Assembly (NCBI GenBank): GCA_002221725.1
Contig: NJFT01000057.1
Span: 124,001 to 188,000 of the forward strand
Length of the DNA stretch: 64,000 nt
Origin: Scedosporium boydii
Lineage: Eukaryota > Ascomycota > Sordariomycetes > Microascales > Microascaceae
Reading direction: 5' to 3'
This document shows positions 13,108 through 24,417 of the stretch, piece by piece. Within the stretch, counting starts at the first letter, position 1, and each line of letters begins with the position of its first letter. The position numbers were made by a program, and so were the translations under genes. The notes beneath the pieces are model-generated. The model was given only the letters and a program-made list of their open reading frames with translations. It made no database searches and was not told where the DNA came from.

Positions 13108-13197
13108 ATGATTCGGCCCGGGCTCGAACCGGGGACCTCTTGTGTCCACCATCGGGTAGATGTGAGACAAGCGTGATAACCAACTACACCACCGAAC
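13108..13197 (-). tRNA. tRNA-Val (anticodon CAC) with an intron
   Basis: Read on the minus strand, a 7-bp acceptor stem (GGTTCGG with CCGAATC, one G-U pair), a D arm with GTGGTGTAGTTGGT, an anticodon stem CTTGT/ACAAG and a T arm GGTTCGAGCCC fold into a complete tRNA. The anticodon loop reads CTCACAC when an intron of about 16 nt (approximately 13144-13159) placed after the base 3' of the anticodon is removed, so the anticodon is CAC (Val). A-box and B-box promoter elements coincide with the D and T arms. A run of T residues follows the 3' end on this strand. The exact intron borders have a small ambiguity. Confidence 0.93.
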
Positions 13198-13540
13198 CAA
13201 TTGTTTCTCGATGGACGAGTGGCGCTACAATTGTAGTGATGCAGCTTCAGATTCTTTTTCTACCAAGAGAGTCACGTAATACGAAGTACCAATTGATCCC
13301 GTCATTTCATCGGAACCTCAGTTACGGAAGAAAGGAGTGCCTTTCACAAGAGATCAATTGATGGAAAGAGCAAGATGCTGAAACTTATTTTGCATTTCTC
13401 GTCCAGGCAGAAGAACCTCGCTACGTAATAAATAAATACCACGATTACCTCTACCCCCAAGTTTTCTTGCATCCCCCCTTCATTCGAGTGCATTTGATGC
13501 CTCCTCATTTTCACACTCTTCACCTCACTCTCTAACCCTC
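13198..13540. other. intergenic, tRNA-Val to CAND1 3' end
   Basis: Non-coding. It contains a perfect ATCAATTGAT palindrome (13353-13362) and a TACGAAGTACC motif near 13279, both belonging to the dispersed motif families seen elsewhere. Confidence 0.5.
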
Positions 13541-16500
13541 CTAAGCCCTATGAAGTTCCCGATTCTCGTCACGAAGCACCTTCAACTGGGGTCCGAAGTC
13601 CTTAACAACCCAATCCCAGTAGCCGTTCCACACTTGGCTACCTGACCCGCCGGAGGCAGCAGCCTTCGCATCTCCGCGGCCGACGCCCGTGCCCCTGAGC
13701 TTATCCTGCAGCAGAAGCGTGACTCGGAGGATGCTCTTGTTCGACTCGGTGTGCTTTTCAACGTCTTGCTTGACGGCACCTTCCTTGAGCTTCGTGGAAA
13801 GGATCCCGCGGTACGCCTCCGCGATGGAGTCCAGTCGCCGACCCGTCTCATCGGGATCCAAAACAGCAAGCTTGGCAACCATGAGATTGCAAAGTGCGCG
13901 AATGTCGTTCTCGTCACGGAGTCCTGCAACAACACGGTCGTAGAAATCAATGTTGTTGATGCGTGAGAACACCGTCTCCATAAGAGCATACAATGTCTCA
14001 TACGCACTCTGTTTAAAGGGGCGAAGAAATTAGCACTGGCCTATAAACGTATAGAACTTCATCCGATCTTGCTACTCACCTTTCGGACCTCGAGTCCGTC
14101 ATCAACTTTGTGCTTGAACGGTCCCATCATCACCTCCCTGATGAGCTCGGGCTTAATCACCGACTCTTGGAGCACGAATGGCATCAAGTTGCCGATGTGA
14201 GGAAGGATGAGATCGGGCTTGTTGTGGGCAGCAGAGTTAAGAGTGGTCATGGCAACTCGGCGAATTTCCATGTCCGAGTCTTGGAGCATAGTGTAAAGCA
14301 TATCCACAAGCACCTTCCTCAAGATGCTGTCGAGCGCCTCGTCGCTCTCTGGGAGCGTGTATCGAACCGCCTGCACCGCCATACCCCGTAGCGCCGAAGA
14401 TCGATCTTTGAGAAGTGCCTATCAAGAAAGTAGGTTAGTTAGATTTGCCTTTAGTAGAGAAAATTTGAGGAAGGGAGAAACCCCGGAAAAAGGTGGGATT
14501 CAACTTACCTGCAGCCGTGGCATGAACCTACTGCCATCAAGAATAACCAGTCGGCCGATACACTCGGCACACGCAACCCTGTTGTCCGCATGCTTCGCTG
14601 CCTCCAGAAGTCGGTCCCAGATTGTGTCAACATACGGTTCAATCTCCGGCGTTAGCACGGGGAGCTGCTGAAGGATCTCCTTGACCGACTGCACCAAGAG
14701 GTATTGCATATTACCCGTCCTCGTCATCAACGGGAGGATAACAGGCAAGTACTTTCCAATGTTAGTCGAACCCGCTCGACCAAGGGCCGCTGCAGCGGCG
14801 CGCGAAACCCTATCGGGCTCGGTACGAAACTGCTTCAGGAAGAGCTCTGGGCGAAGGGTCGATTGCGATCCAAGACGCATGCCCGCCTCACCCAGGACTG
14901 CCAGTGCAAGACTGGCCCTGGTGTCGTCGTTTGCACCGTTCTCGAGTTCTTTCGTAAAGGCTTCGAGAGTAACACCGGTGGAATCGCCACCAGAGACGAG
15001 CAGAGTGCCGATAAGCTGGCCCAAAACAGTGGCCTCTCCCTGCACGCCGACGATCTGCAAAAGGCCGCGCATGAGGTCCTTGCCTTTTCCGCTCTCACCA
15101 ACGTTGGTGAAAAAGTAGACGAGAGGCTCGATGACCACGGTCGGTGAGCCGCCTTTCAAGAAGTTGCAGATGACCTTGGTCAACTCTGGAGAGAGTACAA
15201 GGTCCGCACGTTCCTGGACCAGGACGCCGAGGATCATGAGCGCGGGCCCCATAAGATACGCATCATTATCGGCAATCACTGGCAATAGACTAGACACGAG
15301 AGTGTTGATGGTACCCGTCTCAAGCTGGCCCTTGCAGGCAGGCGACATGACAAGGTGCTTTAGAGCCTGCGTGCTCGCGCCTCGGAGACCACGATTGGAC
15401 TTTCGTAGAAGAGTCGAGAGCTCGAGCGCCACCTCTTGGATCCACTGTTTCTCAAATGGCGCGCTGCTGGTATTAAAGGCTGCCACACTGTCGATCGCCT
15501 TGGCTGATGCCTGTCGAGTAGTCTCATTCTTCAAACGGGCAAGCAGGACGCCAAGGGCTGCTTGTCGAGCTTCCGAAGGCAGCAAGTTGGCGCCGTCCGC
15601 GCTCGAAGTCCGGGAAAGCAGTGTGCCGAGCGCGTGAATAGCGCGCTGGCGAACCTCTGCATCCGCACTTGTCGAGTTCGCTCTGTCCATGATCACTTCA
15701 AACAGTTTCTGTAGTTCTCCCTTGAATTTCTGGGCCGTTTGTCGTGATCTGGGGGGAGTAATGGTCTTAACTAGCTCCTCCGCCGCCCGGATGGCCTCAA
15801 CGGAAATCTTGTAGAACTTGTCATCGACGGCCTTAATAACCCCGGCAACGATCTTGGAAAGATAAGGATGCAGGGTGCTCGAGGAGTGCGTCTTTGAGAT
15901 GTCGCTGATCAATCGCAGCGTAGCAATTCGTAAAGTAGTAGGCGTAGCAGAGGCGTTTCCTCCCGACAAAGCCAAAGATGAAGAACCGCCAGCCCCCGAG
16001 GTTTGGAGAGAATCCATGATTGGCGCCCAGATGCTCGTGAAGAACTCACCAAGACCACCGCGCTGCGTGTTGACCATGTCGTCTAGCAGCCCAATGATGG
16101 CCTGCTTTGTAGGGACCAGCTTGCCCTTGAGCTGCTTGACGGATGCTTTGATGATGGACGGAGCTAGCCTCGCCAGATCCGCATGCGGTCCGACTTGCGG
16201 TACCCTCTCTTGAATGGGCGACCCGAGACCAGCCACAGCGATTTGAGGGCCGCCTACGCCACCGCCAACGCTGCTCTGTCGGCGCCGCTTTCGGTTCACT
16301 GGGAGAGCTCCGTGAAGGTCGTGCTCTTGATCATCCACGAGATCCACCGGGACAACGCCCTCGCCAGTCTTCCTGACTAGGAGGGAGAGTACCGAGATGA
16401 CCTCTAGTCGGACATTCTCCTCTCGCTCCTCGAATCTCTTCACGAGGATGGGCCCAGTTTGTTGATACAGAACCCCACTTTCGAGGAGGTCACCGCTCGC

Positions 16501-17850
16501 TCGGGTAGAGATGAGGGTATAAAGCGCCTTGGCCGCGCAACGTCTCACCTTCCAACTTGAGTCATCGTCATCATCGTCAAACCCGTCATCCAGATCGTCC
16601 TCGTCTTCCTCCTCCTCTTCTTCATCCTCATCGCTTCCCATCTCCTCGTCATCACCATCGTCACCAAACGCGTAATTCGGATCGTACTTGAGGAATCGAA
16701 GACAAGCAGCGATTGTGTCGTCGGTGTATTGGCGCATCTCCTGGGGACAGGCCGAGAGGAATGCCTCGAGAGTAATGAGAGCAGCTTCGTGGACCTCGTT
16801 GAAGTCAGGGGCCACGTCTTCTCCGTCACTAATCTTGGCCATGTGTGTTTCTAGCTCCTCCTCACTCAAAGCACCGAGAATAAAGGGGACGAGGTGAGGC
16901 AGATTTTGGCCGAACCTGCGCGGAATGCATCTAGCCATAGCGCCCATAACGGCAATATATAACCTCCTCGTCAACGATGAGACCTTGGGGTTCTGAAGAG
17001 CGATGGACATGTGGTTGACAAGAGTCTGGAGAGCACTGTCCGAGATGTAAAGAGCCATGATCGAGATAGCGGCCACAGCCCTCTTTCTCATGACGGACGA
17101 GCCCTGCTCCGTTTCGAGGAGACTCAAGAGAGACTCGAGCATTGATTCCGCTTCGTAGGTCTGAAGCAGAGGACCGAAGCACCTTGCGACTTCGATCATG
17201 ACGTCGACGGCCTCGGGGGTCATATCACTAGCCTTATCGAACATGTAAGGCGGAGGCGGGGGGAGCTTCTGTTTCGCTTGCTCGTTCTGTAGATGCTGGC
17301 GCTGCGCGGGAACGATTAGGCGTGGGATGACAACGCGGCTGACGGCGTTGTAAGCGTTCGCGACGTCGGGGGTGGGGGGAACGCCGGGAACCGGTCGAGG
17401 TAGGGCGATGACAACTGCACGAAGCGCCATGCTCGGCAGGGAGTTGTCGACCGAGTTCTTGAGCTTCAGTGACGCCAACTTGTCGAGCATTGGCGCAACG
17501 ATGGTCGGGTGGACCTTGCCTACGAGGGGGCCTAGGCTGTTCATCAGGGCCAGTTAGATGATGTACATCACTAGAAGTAAAGATGATTGCTGCGGATTAA
17601 GTGCGTACCACTTGACAGCAAGATTCTGAACCTCTCCATTTTGATCGTCGAGCGCCTTTGCAAGAGCATCTACCGTTCGGGCTCCGATGTTGTACTCATG
17701 ATGGAGCAGGTCAGGCTTTGCGATAGTAAGGAGCTGGAGCAGGTCGTTGAGGGACATGAATCGGAAGTCTGGGTCCGCATCGGTCATTCGTTGCAGCAGC
17801 TGCAACACCATGCTAGGTGAAGGGTTTGGGGGAATGCCGGTACTCGACAT
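13541..17850 (-). CDS. CAND1: Cullin-associated NEDD8-dissociated protein 1 (CAND1/TIP120)
   Basis: Four exons on the minus strand (17609-17850, 14509-17536, 14080-14418, 13541-14008) give about 1358 aa. The protein is built of HEAT-like helical repeats throughout. An N-terminal FRFMSLNDLL segment, the VKCLGPLVGK junction restored by splicing exon 1 to exon 2, and a highly acidic loop (about residues 365-410) followed by SSWKVRR are hallmarks of CAND1. The C-terminal third contains the TIP120 region (DGLEVRK, then SAYETLYALMET). CAND1 wraps around un-neddylated cullin-Rbx1 and exchanges substrate receptors of SCF-type ubiquitin ligases. The family is about 1230 aa in animals, and the extra length lies in the loop and the inter-repeat linkers. 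Here it is a single gene, unlike the split CandA-N and CandA-C genes known from Aspergillus nidulans. Confidence 0.95.
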
Positions 17851-18783
17851 GGCGGGAGGCTCGGCTTGAAGATGCTAGGAAATGGTGTACGGGGGGGTAG
17901 GTTAGGATGAGATTGTGCCCGTTGATGATCTCCGAGGGCAACAAATAGAAGTCGACGAGGGTGAAATCGAGAAGAAGTAGGGTGGTAATTGTTTTGGGGA
18001 TAGAAAACACCAAGTTATGAAAGCCAAGGTAAAGAGCTGGTTCTCCAGCTTAGGTGGAGAACCGACAATCACGACGAAGTAACGGAAAGGTGGGGGGAAG
18101 GTATGAATCCACAGAGAGCTTCCTCCTTCAGGGCGAAAGGCTTCAAGTTCTCATAGGACGTTTAAGGGACTGAATAATGTAGAGTGCTAAATAGGACCGT
18201 TAAGGTAAGGTGAGGTGAGGCTTATAGAGAAAGATTATGGGTTTGATAAGACTCCTACAGGCAGGTGGTGCCTTCTGCGTTTGCATTGAACCTTCCCGAG
18301 TCTTGATAGAATCCAATAGTACAAGCAATGTGGTGTGTTGTTTGGCGGGGTCGGCTTGCTCTGTCAGGTTCATTGTTGGAGGGGTTACGAGGTACAATTG
18401 TACCTGGCTACTGACGTGGGGTAGCTTTACTCCGGCTTATCCTCGGTTGATAGCGTGCCATTGTTGTCTTTGACGTCAAAGATGGCTCGCTGGGTTCCTT
18501 AAGTCAACGGGAGCCTCTCGGAGGAATGTTCACTTTCGAGTCATCTCGGATAGCATTATAAGATAAAACCAGACAATATCTGGGTACATTCCTAAAGTAC
18601 TAAGTAATAATAAAGATCAGACGCTCTTGCGATTGTTTTGTTTTGTTTTGGGTATCAATGATGCTACATCAATAATAAAATGAGCCTTAAAAGGAAGAAA
18701 CCATCCAGTGTAGTAGAGTATATGAGGCCAAGGATTGCGTTGCCTATGAGAGAGGCCGCCGCCGTCTTAGTGGTAAAATAGCC
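17851..18783. other. intergenic between CAND1 and the Shg1-domain gene
   Basis: It holds the CAND1 promoter and the 3' region of the Shg1-domain gene. No coding or RNA gene recognised. Confidence 0.5.
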
Positions 18784-21749
18784 TTAGCGCCGGCTGCGGC
18801 TTCGGCTTCGGCTCCTCTCCCTCCGACTGCGCCGGTCATCCCTGTCTCTGTCCCGGCTCCTATCTCGGTCTCGATCTCGAAGTCGATCCCTATCCCTTTC
18901 TCGATCACGGTCCCGATCCCTGTGTCGATCCCGGTCTCTGTCCCTGTCCCTATCTCTTTCCCGATCTCTGTCCCGATCCCGGTCCCTGTCCCTCTCTCTA
19001 TCCTTGTCCCGATCCCTATCCCGATCGCGGTCCCGGTCCCGATCTCTCCTATCCCTATCTCGGGCTCTATCCCGAGATCTATCCCTATCTCTGTCTCTAG
19101 ATCGATCACGATCACGGCGCCGATAATCTCCATCCCTATCCCTATCTCTTTCCCTATCACGCGACCGGTCGCGATATCGACTACTCTTGTCATGGTCCCT
19201 ATTCCTGTCCCGAGCCGGACTGGCACTTCGACTCGGCGACTTACTACGACGCCGAGCCGGCCGTTCATCCCTCTCCTTAGTAATGGCGGCGGTAGCGCTA
19301 CTCCGCTCATGTCCACGCTGCTCACGCTCACGTTCGCGTCCACTGGGGACATACCGATCAATCTCCTCCACCCCCGCCCGCCTCTTCGTCTCTGGTGACC
19401 CGTCCTCGGTACTCTTCTTGTCATCGATGCCTGGAACAGGCTGTCCCTTCTCCCTGGCTTCGCGCTGGGCTGCGAGATAGGCCTTAGCTTCTCGCTCCCG
19501 CTTCTTGACTTCTTCCTGCTTCCAGGCTTCCCTGGCCTCCTTGTCGAGGCCGACCGGGGGGACGGTGGCGGTGCTGATGGACGGCGACTTCGCTCTGGAA
19601 ATCGAGTCGGGCCGTCGGTCATGGTCGCGGAGGCGTGAGCCATCTCGTCTGCTCGATCTGCTCCTGGAGCGCCGGGTTGATTCGCGACGCACCGCCCTAG
19701 TTCGGGATCGTGTCCTATCTCGGCGCCGCGAGCGATCGCGGTCACGGTCACGGTCACGATATCGATCCCGATCGCGAGAACGGCTGCGATCACGTCGATC
19801 TGAGCGCTTTGGCGTACGCGGCCTAGAGCGGTCTCGCGTGCGCGCGTGAGATCGAGAACGGGTCCTATCCCGTTTGCGTGCTCGCGACCTAGACCCCGAT
19901 CTCTCTCTTCTGTCCGTCCTAGTCCTGGAACGGCTACGATCCCTCTTCTCAGGCCGTGTTTCTGAACGACTCCGGCCTCTAGCAACAGAGCGCGCCGGGG
20001 ATCGGTCTCTACGCCTGTCGTCACGACGTGTTCGGGACCGCGAGCGATCTCGGTCGCGGTCTCGATCTCGCCGAGTCCTCGAGCGACTCCTTTCTCGCCG
20101 ATGAGACCGATCGGAACTCCGCTCACGGCGAGGAGAAGAAGATCGCCCATCTCTGTCACGTTTCCGTTTCTCTACCGTGGAATTATCGTCGCGGTCCTTC
20201 TTTGTGTCGCGGCTTCGTTCTTGAGCGGGGGCACGAGAACCGTCTCGCACCTTCTCCGCATCTTTCTTATCGGATTTTTCCTCGGCCTTCACAATGCCTG
20301 TGCCAGTTCGCTTAGATGTATCTGTGGCAGACGTCGGTGGCAATGCCTCCTCTTTGATGGGCTTGGATTCACTTGCACGGGATGAGCTCCTTGTTGCCTC
20401 TCCAACCTTCTTCTTAGGGTCGGACGCCTTAGAAGCCTCGCGCTTGATCGGCATGATGGCAGATGCAGGCTTGGCTTTCCTGGGCGGGGGTGCCAAGGCT
20501 TCATCGATCTCGATCTCGGGTTGCTTCTGCTCGACACCCTTCGATTCACGAAGTAAATCTTCTAGGGCTTCCAGTTCAAGGCGCTCATGATCCTCCTTGG
20601 AAAGCTCCTTCACTGCGGCGGGCTCGGGTTCTCGATTTTTCCGTCGTTCCCGATCCTCATCCCGGTCTCGATCTCGGTCTCTCCGGTCCTTGTCCCTGTA
20701 GCTACTGCGATCGCGATTAAGATCTCGACTTCGCTCACGGTCCCTCTCTCGGTGGCGAGACCGATCCCGGGCACGGTCACGGTCACGGTCGCGATCACCA
20801 GACCGATCTCGATAATCCCGCGACCGGTCGTAATCGCGAGTCCGGTCCCTTTCCCTGCTTCTTTCCCGACCTCTATCTCGGTCCTTATCCCTTTCCCTGT
20901 CCCTATCCCGGTCGCGACTTCGATCTCGGCTTCGATTACGCAACCGTTCTTCTCGTTCTCGATCCCGTTCCCGTTCTCGTTCCCGCTGTCGTTCTTCGCG
21001 CTCCCTCCGCCGCGCATCACGCTCCTCGCGGCGTTTGAGCTCTTCCTTCTCCCGCTCTCTTTCCGCCCGCTTTCGTTCCTCCCTCGCAATCTTCCGCTTC
21101 TCTTCCTGAATAGCGAGCTCCTGAAGCCTGAGTTTTTCCCGCAATTGCTCGCGCTCCGCTTTCCTCGCGGCGGTCTCCGCCGCGTATTCCTCGTCGGTCT
21201 TCGATCCACGTTGCTGCTCGGCCGTGGCCTCTTCGTCGCCGATTTCTGCTCGTCTGAGCTCGCGAATACGCTGCTCGATAGCGCTTGTGTCGATGAGCTG
21301 CTCAATCATGTCTTGGGCCTTCTGATAGATGCCCGATCTCTCTAGCGCACCGTCAATGAGCGCAGCTGCTTTTCCGCGGTCGAGGGTAAGAAGCTGATTG
21401 GGATTTCGTTCGATTTCTTGCTCGGCGACTTCGAGAATGGACTTTGTGACTTGAGTTTCATAGCCCTGGTGATCAGAGTCAGTGAGCAGTCGCGAGAGGG
21501 TGGCCCAAAGGTCTGGAAGGACATGTGTGTAGATTATGTTGAAAGAATAAAACATACACTCGTCTCAAAACTATCCCAAACCTGCTTTCGAATAGAATCG
21601 TAGTCTCCCTTTTTCTTAAATCCATTGGCAAGAGATTCAATGGCCGCTCTCGTCGCGGAGGGAAGTGGAAGCTCGGAAGCTTTGTATTTTCGGGGAGGGG
21701 CCTTCGGCCTCGCGCCAGCCTGTTCAGGCTCTACCGCGGTAGTCGCCAT
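18784..21749 (-). CDS. SHG1: COMPASS Shg1-domain protein with a long RS/RD-rich tail
   Basis: Two exons on the minus strand (21560-21749, 18784-21512) give about 972 aa. The first 120 residues, after a short Ala/Pro leader, match the Shg1 (COMPASS/BOD1) family: KYKASELPLP, then a helical repeat with GDYDSIRKQVWDSF, a second helix around LWATLSRLL, and a long Glu/Arg coiled coil beginning at about residue 140. Shg1 is an accessory subunit of the Set1/COMPASS histone H3K4 methyltransferase. The remaining roughly 700 residues are Arg-Asp, Arg-Ser and Arg-Glu dipeptide repeats like those of SR splicing factors, which yeast Shg1 lacks. The start at 21749 is the first ATG in frame. The repeat makes other frames open as well, but only this one carries the conserved head. 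Confidence 0.82.
18840..19200 (-). repeat. hexanucleotide-based coding repeat (Arg-Asp tract)
   Basis: Imperfect tandem six-base units of the type CGGGAT / AGAGAT / AGGGAC (minus strand) encode alternating Arg-Asp near the C terminus of the Shg1-domain protein. Because the unit length is a multiple of three, all frames on both strands stay open here. A second, more degenerate tract lies near 20640-20990. Confidence 0.75.
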
Positions 21750-22342
21750 TTCGACGAAGTAAGTAGAATTCGATGACAAGGCTAGATGTGATCTCGAAGG
21801 GTCGATTTAAGGGTTGTCGAAGTTCTTCGCATCAGGGTACAAGGGTGTTGGCGGGAAGAGGCAAAGTGCCTCTCCATACACAGTGCTGCACCTAGGAGAA
21901 TGCGACCGAATTTTCACACATTGCCCATTGTCCCTGTCGGCCGATGATGGAATTTTTTTTCCTCGTCTCTCGGGGCATCAAATTGATGAAGAAACCAGGG
22001 AATCGCGGTAGCTTTTTGGCATCCCTAGAAACCGCGTTCCAGAATTGGTAATGGTCGAGTTCTGGTTGTCTTAACGGGTCTTTGTCGGCAAATCCATCCC
22101 TTTGCCAAAAGCTCAGCCGGGTATTTGCCGAAGTCTGGAGAAACCTCAGATGAGCAAGATTCGCTGCTCACCCTATTAACTCGCACTCGGACCTCGCGAC
22201 GAAAGAACCACACATCGCTGCGCCGAACCTCTCTCGATCCAATTCCTCCGAAGGTCTTCCAACTAGCCTTCCATTGATTGAAGGAATTGTGAACTTCCCG
22301 AAAAACCCCGAACGATCCACGCCTCCCCTCAATTGCAGCAAA
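21750..22342. promoter_or_regulatory. divergent promoter, Shg1-domain gene and complex I-like small subunit
   Basis: A 593-bp gap separates two genes pointing away from each other, so both promoters must lie here. No specific element was identified. Confidence 0.5.
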
Positions 22343-22685
22343 ATGGTTTCCAAGATCCTCTTCTGGAGCGGCTTCGGTACGGCAATTATATTTCCAAGCC
22401 TATATGCCTCTTGCCATGACGGCCCGATTCTAACAGCTTTTGCTCCGGTTTGTAGGCTTCGCCGCTCGTTGGTGGCAGATGGGCATTGAGATGCGACCTT
22501 TCTTCAACAAGGAATCCCTCTGGGTCTACCCTGTTTACATGGCCGGCGGTGCGGCCTTCGGATACTGGCTACAGGGTGTCGAGGATCGACAAAACACTCA
22601 GATTAGCGATAGGAAACAAAGCCTGCTGGAGAAGAGGGCACGGAAGGCACTAAGGGACGCAGAGGCGGCAAAGGCTGATGCGTAG
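22343..22685 (+). CDS. small single-TM protein, putative mitochondrial complex I accessory subunit
   Basis: Two exons (22343-22376 and 22456-22685) give 87 aa. The sequence begins MVSKILFWSGFG, has a membrane segment, the strongly charged IEMRPFF motif, then VYPVYMAGGAAFGYWL, VEDRQ and a Lys/Arg-rich helical C terminus. Fungal proteins of this pattern are, to my recollection, annotated as a 14-kDa-type NADH:ubiquinone oxidoreductase subunit. The GYWL...ED...DR spacing resembles NDUFC2. A role in respiratory complex I of the inner mitochondrial membrane is therefore inferred, not shown. An upstream in-frame ATG at about 22274 exists, but the start used here begins the conserved segment. Confidence 0.68.
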
Positions 22686-23010
22686 GCGCCATGTGTCATT
22701 CCGAGAGATCCCTAGGAGGTTGGGTGGGTGATGTATGGAGGTTGAGAGCTCGAATAGCCGAGGAGAGACAAGGCTATATGTGAATATTTACAACGGACCT
22801 AATGGGGGTTCATTATAGAAAGTTATTGTCCCATCAGTTATCAATGACATTTACACAGCACTTATTGTACAGAACTTATTAAGATGTTTCTGTCCAGGAC
22901 GACTAAGGAAACATTGTTTTATGCGTGACAGGAACTGGGTATGGGTCAACTGGCCAACCATTTTGATATATTTCCTTTTTTTTTTGGTCTCTACAATACG
23001 ACGCCTTTCC
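22686..23010. other. short intergenic, convergent 3' ends
   Basis: 3' regions of two convergent genes. AT-rich, with nothing else recognised. Confidence 0.5.
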
Positions 23011-24417
23011 TTAAAGAAACTCCATCCTCTTCAGGATACCAGGCACCATATGCGGACGGATACCTCCATGCTCTGAGAGAATAGTCGAAACGTACGGAGG
23101 GGTAGTAGTATCGAAAAGCAGTCTGAAGCCGGTCTCGGTACCCAACTCAGGGTCAATCTCGTTGTAGGTCAAAGAGTCGGTCGCCATCCTCTCGGTAAAG
23201 TTGATCGATTCGCAGAGCACAATCATCTCGCTATTCGCATCCGCGGCGGCAAGGGCCACATCACACGTACCGGCCCTCGCATAAATGGAACCATTGCTAA
23301 ATACAGCCTCCGCGGCAACAATGGTCTTGGTAGAATGACGCGCTACCGTTAGAGAACCGGCTAGATCGGGGCAGTAGGTGACGTTCAAACCCCCTTGCTG
23401 GAGCGCCTTCGCCATTTCGGTGCCGGACCTGTCGTGGGCATCGTCGACGACGACGACGCGGAACTTCTTTCCGTACTTATGGGCCTTGAGAAGTGCTTTC
23501 CTGACTAGGTGGTGGCTGGCGTATGTGACGATGACGTCCTCGTCCTCGATTTCCTCGGCGGCGTTCTCTACAATTACGCCTCCGGCAATAATGACCTTTT
23601 CGCGGATAAAGGAGTCGATTTCTTCGCAAAGTCGCTTCTTGGCCTCGTCATCGGAGAGTTCGATGTCGATTTTGCTAATCTGGAGCTTAAGCCACCGTAT
23701 GGCGTTGCCCATGGAGAAACACATAGGCCTGCACTCGGTTAGATAAAGGATTTGCGGGTTGAGAACGTGAGAGGTGAAGTGCCGAGAAAGTGTGTTGCCG
23801 GCGGGCGTGGTGTATGACTCGATGACCTAGAGTGCTCGACGTTAGTATTTGTCCACACGGGAAAAAAGATGGGTATACGTAGAAGAAACACCAACCTTCT
23901 TCATGGCCAACAGGGTGGCCTCCAGCCTCTTGGTGCTGTCGCGAAGCACAAACGCGCTCATCTGCTGACCTAGAAGCAGCACGGCGGGATGGACATCCTT
24001 GTCCGCTTGCGTCATGGGTATCCTCTTCGCCATGGACAAATGACTGAAGCACTCGGGGACGGCGGGTTTGATCTCCTTGGGGGGCTGGACCAGGCTACCC
24101 TGGCGCGCCTTGGTCGCAGGTCCTTGCGGGGCATCTTGCTTTCCCTTTCCCTTTCCTCCTCTAGAATCGCCGGCGCTGGAAGACGGCGGGGGTGGAGGAG
24201 CAGCTACTTTCGATGCGGCTCTCCTAGCAGCCTTCTCGGCTTTAGCCTTCGCTTTTAACTCGGCGCCAGTCAGCTTCTTTTCTCCGGTCGCGGGTGCAGC
24301 TTGGGCGGCTGCGGTAGGTTTGGTGCCTTGCGCTGCGGCGCTTGGTGGGGCGGCGGTATTCGACGGCTGGGTGGCTGCCGCAGGCTTTTGTCCTTGTGCG
24401 CCGCTTTCGGTAGCCAT
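23011..24417 (-). CDS. GCD2: Translation initiation factor eIF2B subunit delta
   Basis: Two exons on the minus strand (23896-24417, 23011-23826) give about 445 aa. The first 130 residues are low-complexity, rich in Ala/Pro/Lys, as in other eIF2B delta proteins. The C-terminal two thirds form the eIF2B alpha/beta/delta regulatory fold: HPAVLLLGQQM, SYTTPAGNTLSRH, LTECRPMCFSMGNAIRW, then EDVIVTYASHHLV, VVVVDDAHDRSG and AEAVFSNGSIYARAGT. eIF2B is the guanine nucleotide exchange factor for eIF2, and the delta subunit (yeast Gcd2) takes part in sensing phosphorylated eIF2 alpha. The intron falls at a codon boundary just before VIESY, and its removal restores the conserved frame. Confidence 0.94.

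Noticed and set aside
18840..19200. Tandem repeat resembling a repeat array
   Set aside because: It has no spacers of uniform size, is coding in a eukaryotic gene, and is not a CRISPR array.
18744..20159. 471-codon Ile/Gly-rich frame and several plus-strand Pro/Val/Ser/Arg-rich frames in the RS-repeat region
   Set aside because: They are shadows of the hexanucleotide repeat that codes the RD/RS tail of the Shg1-domain protein.
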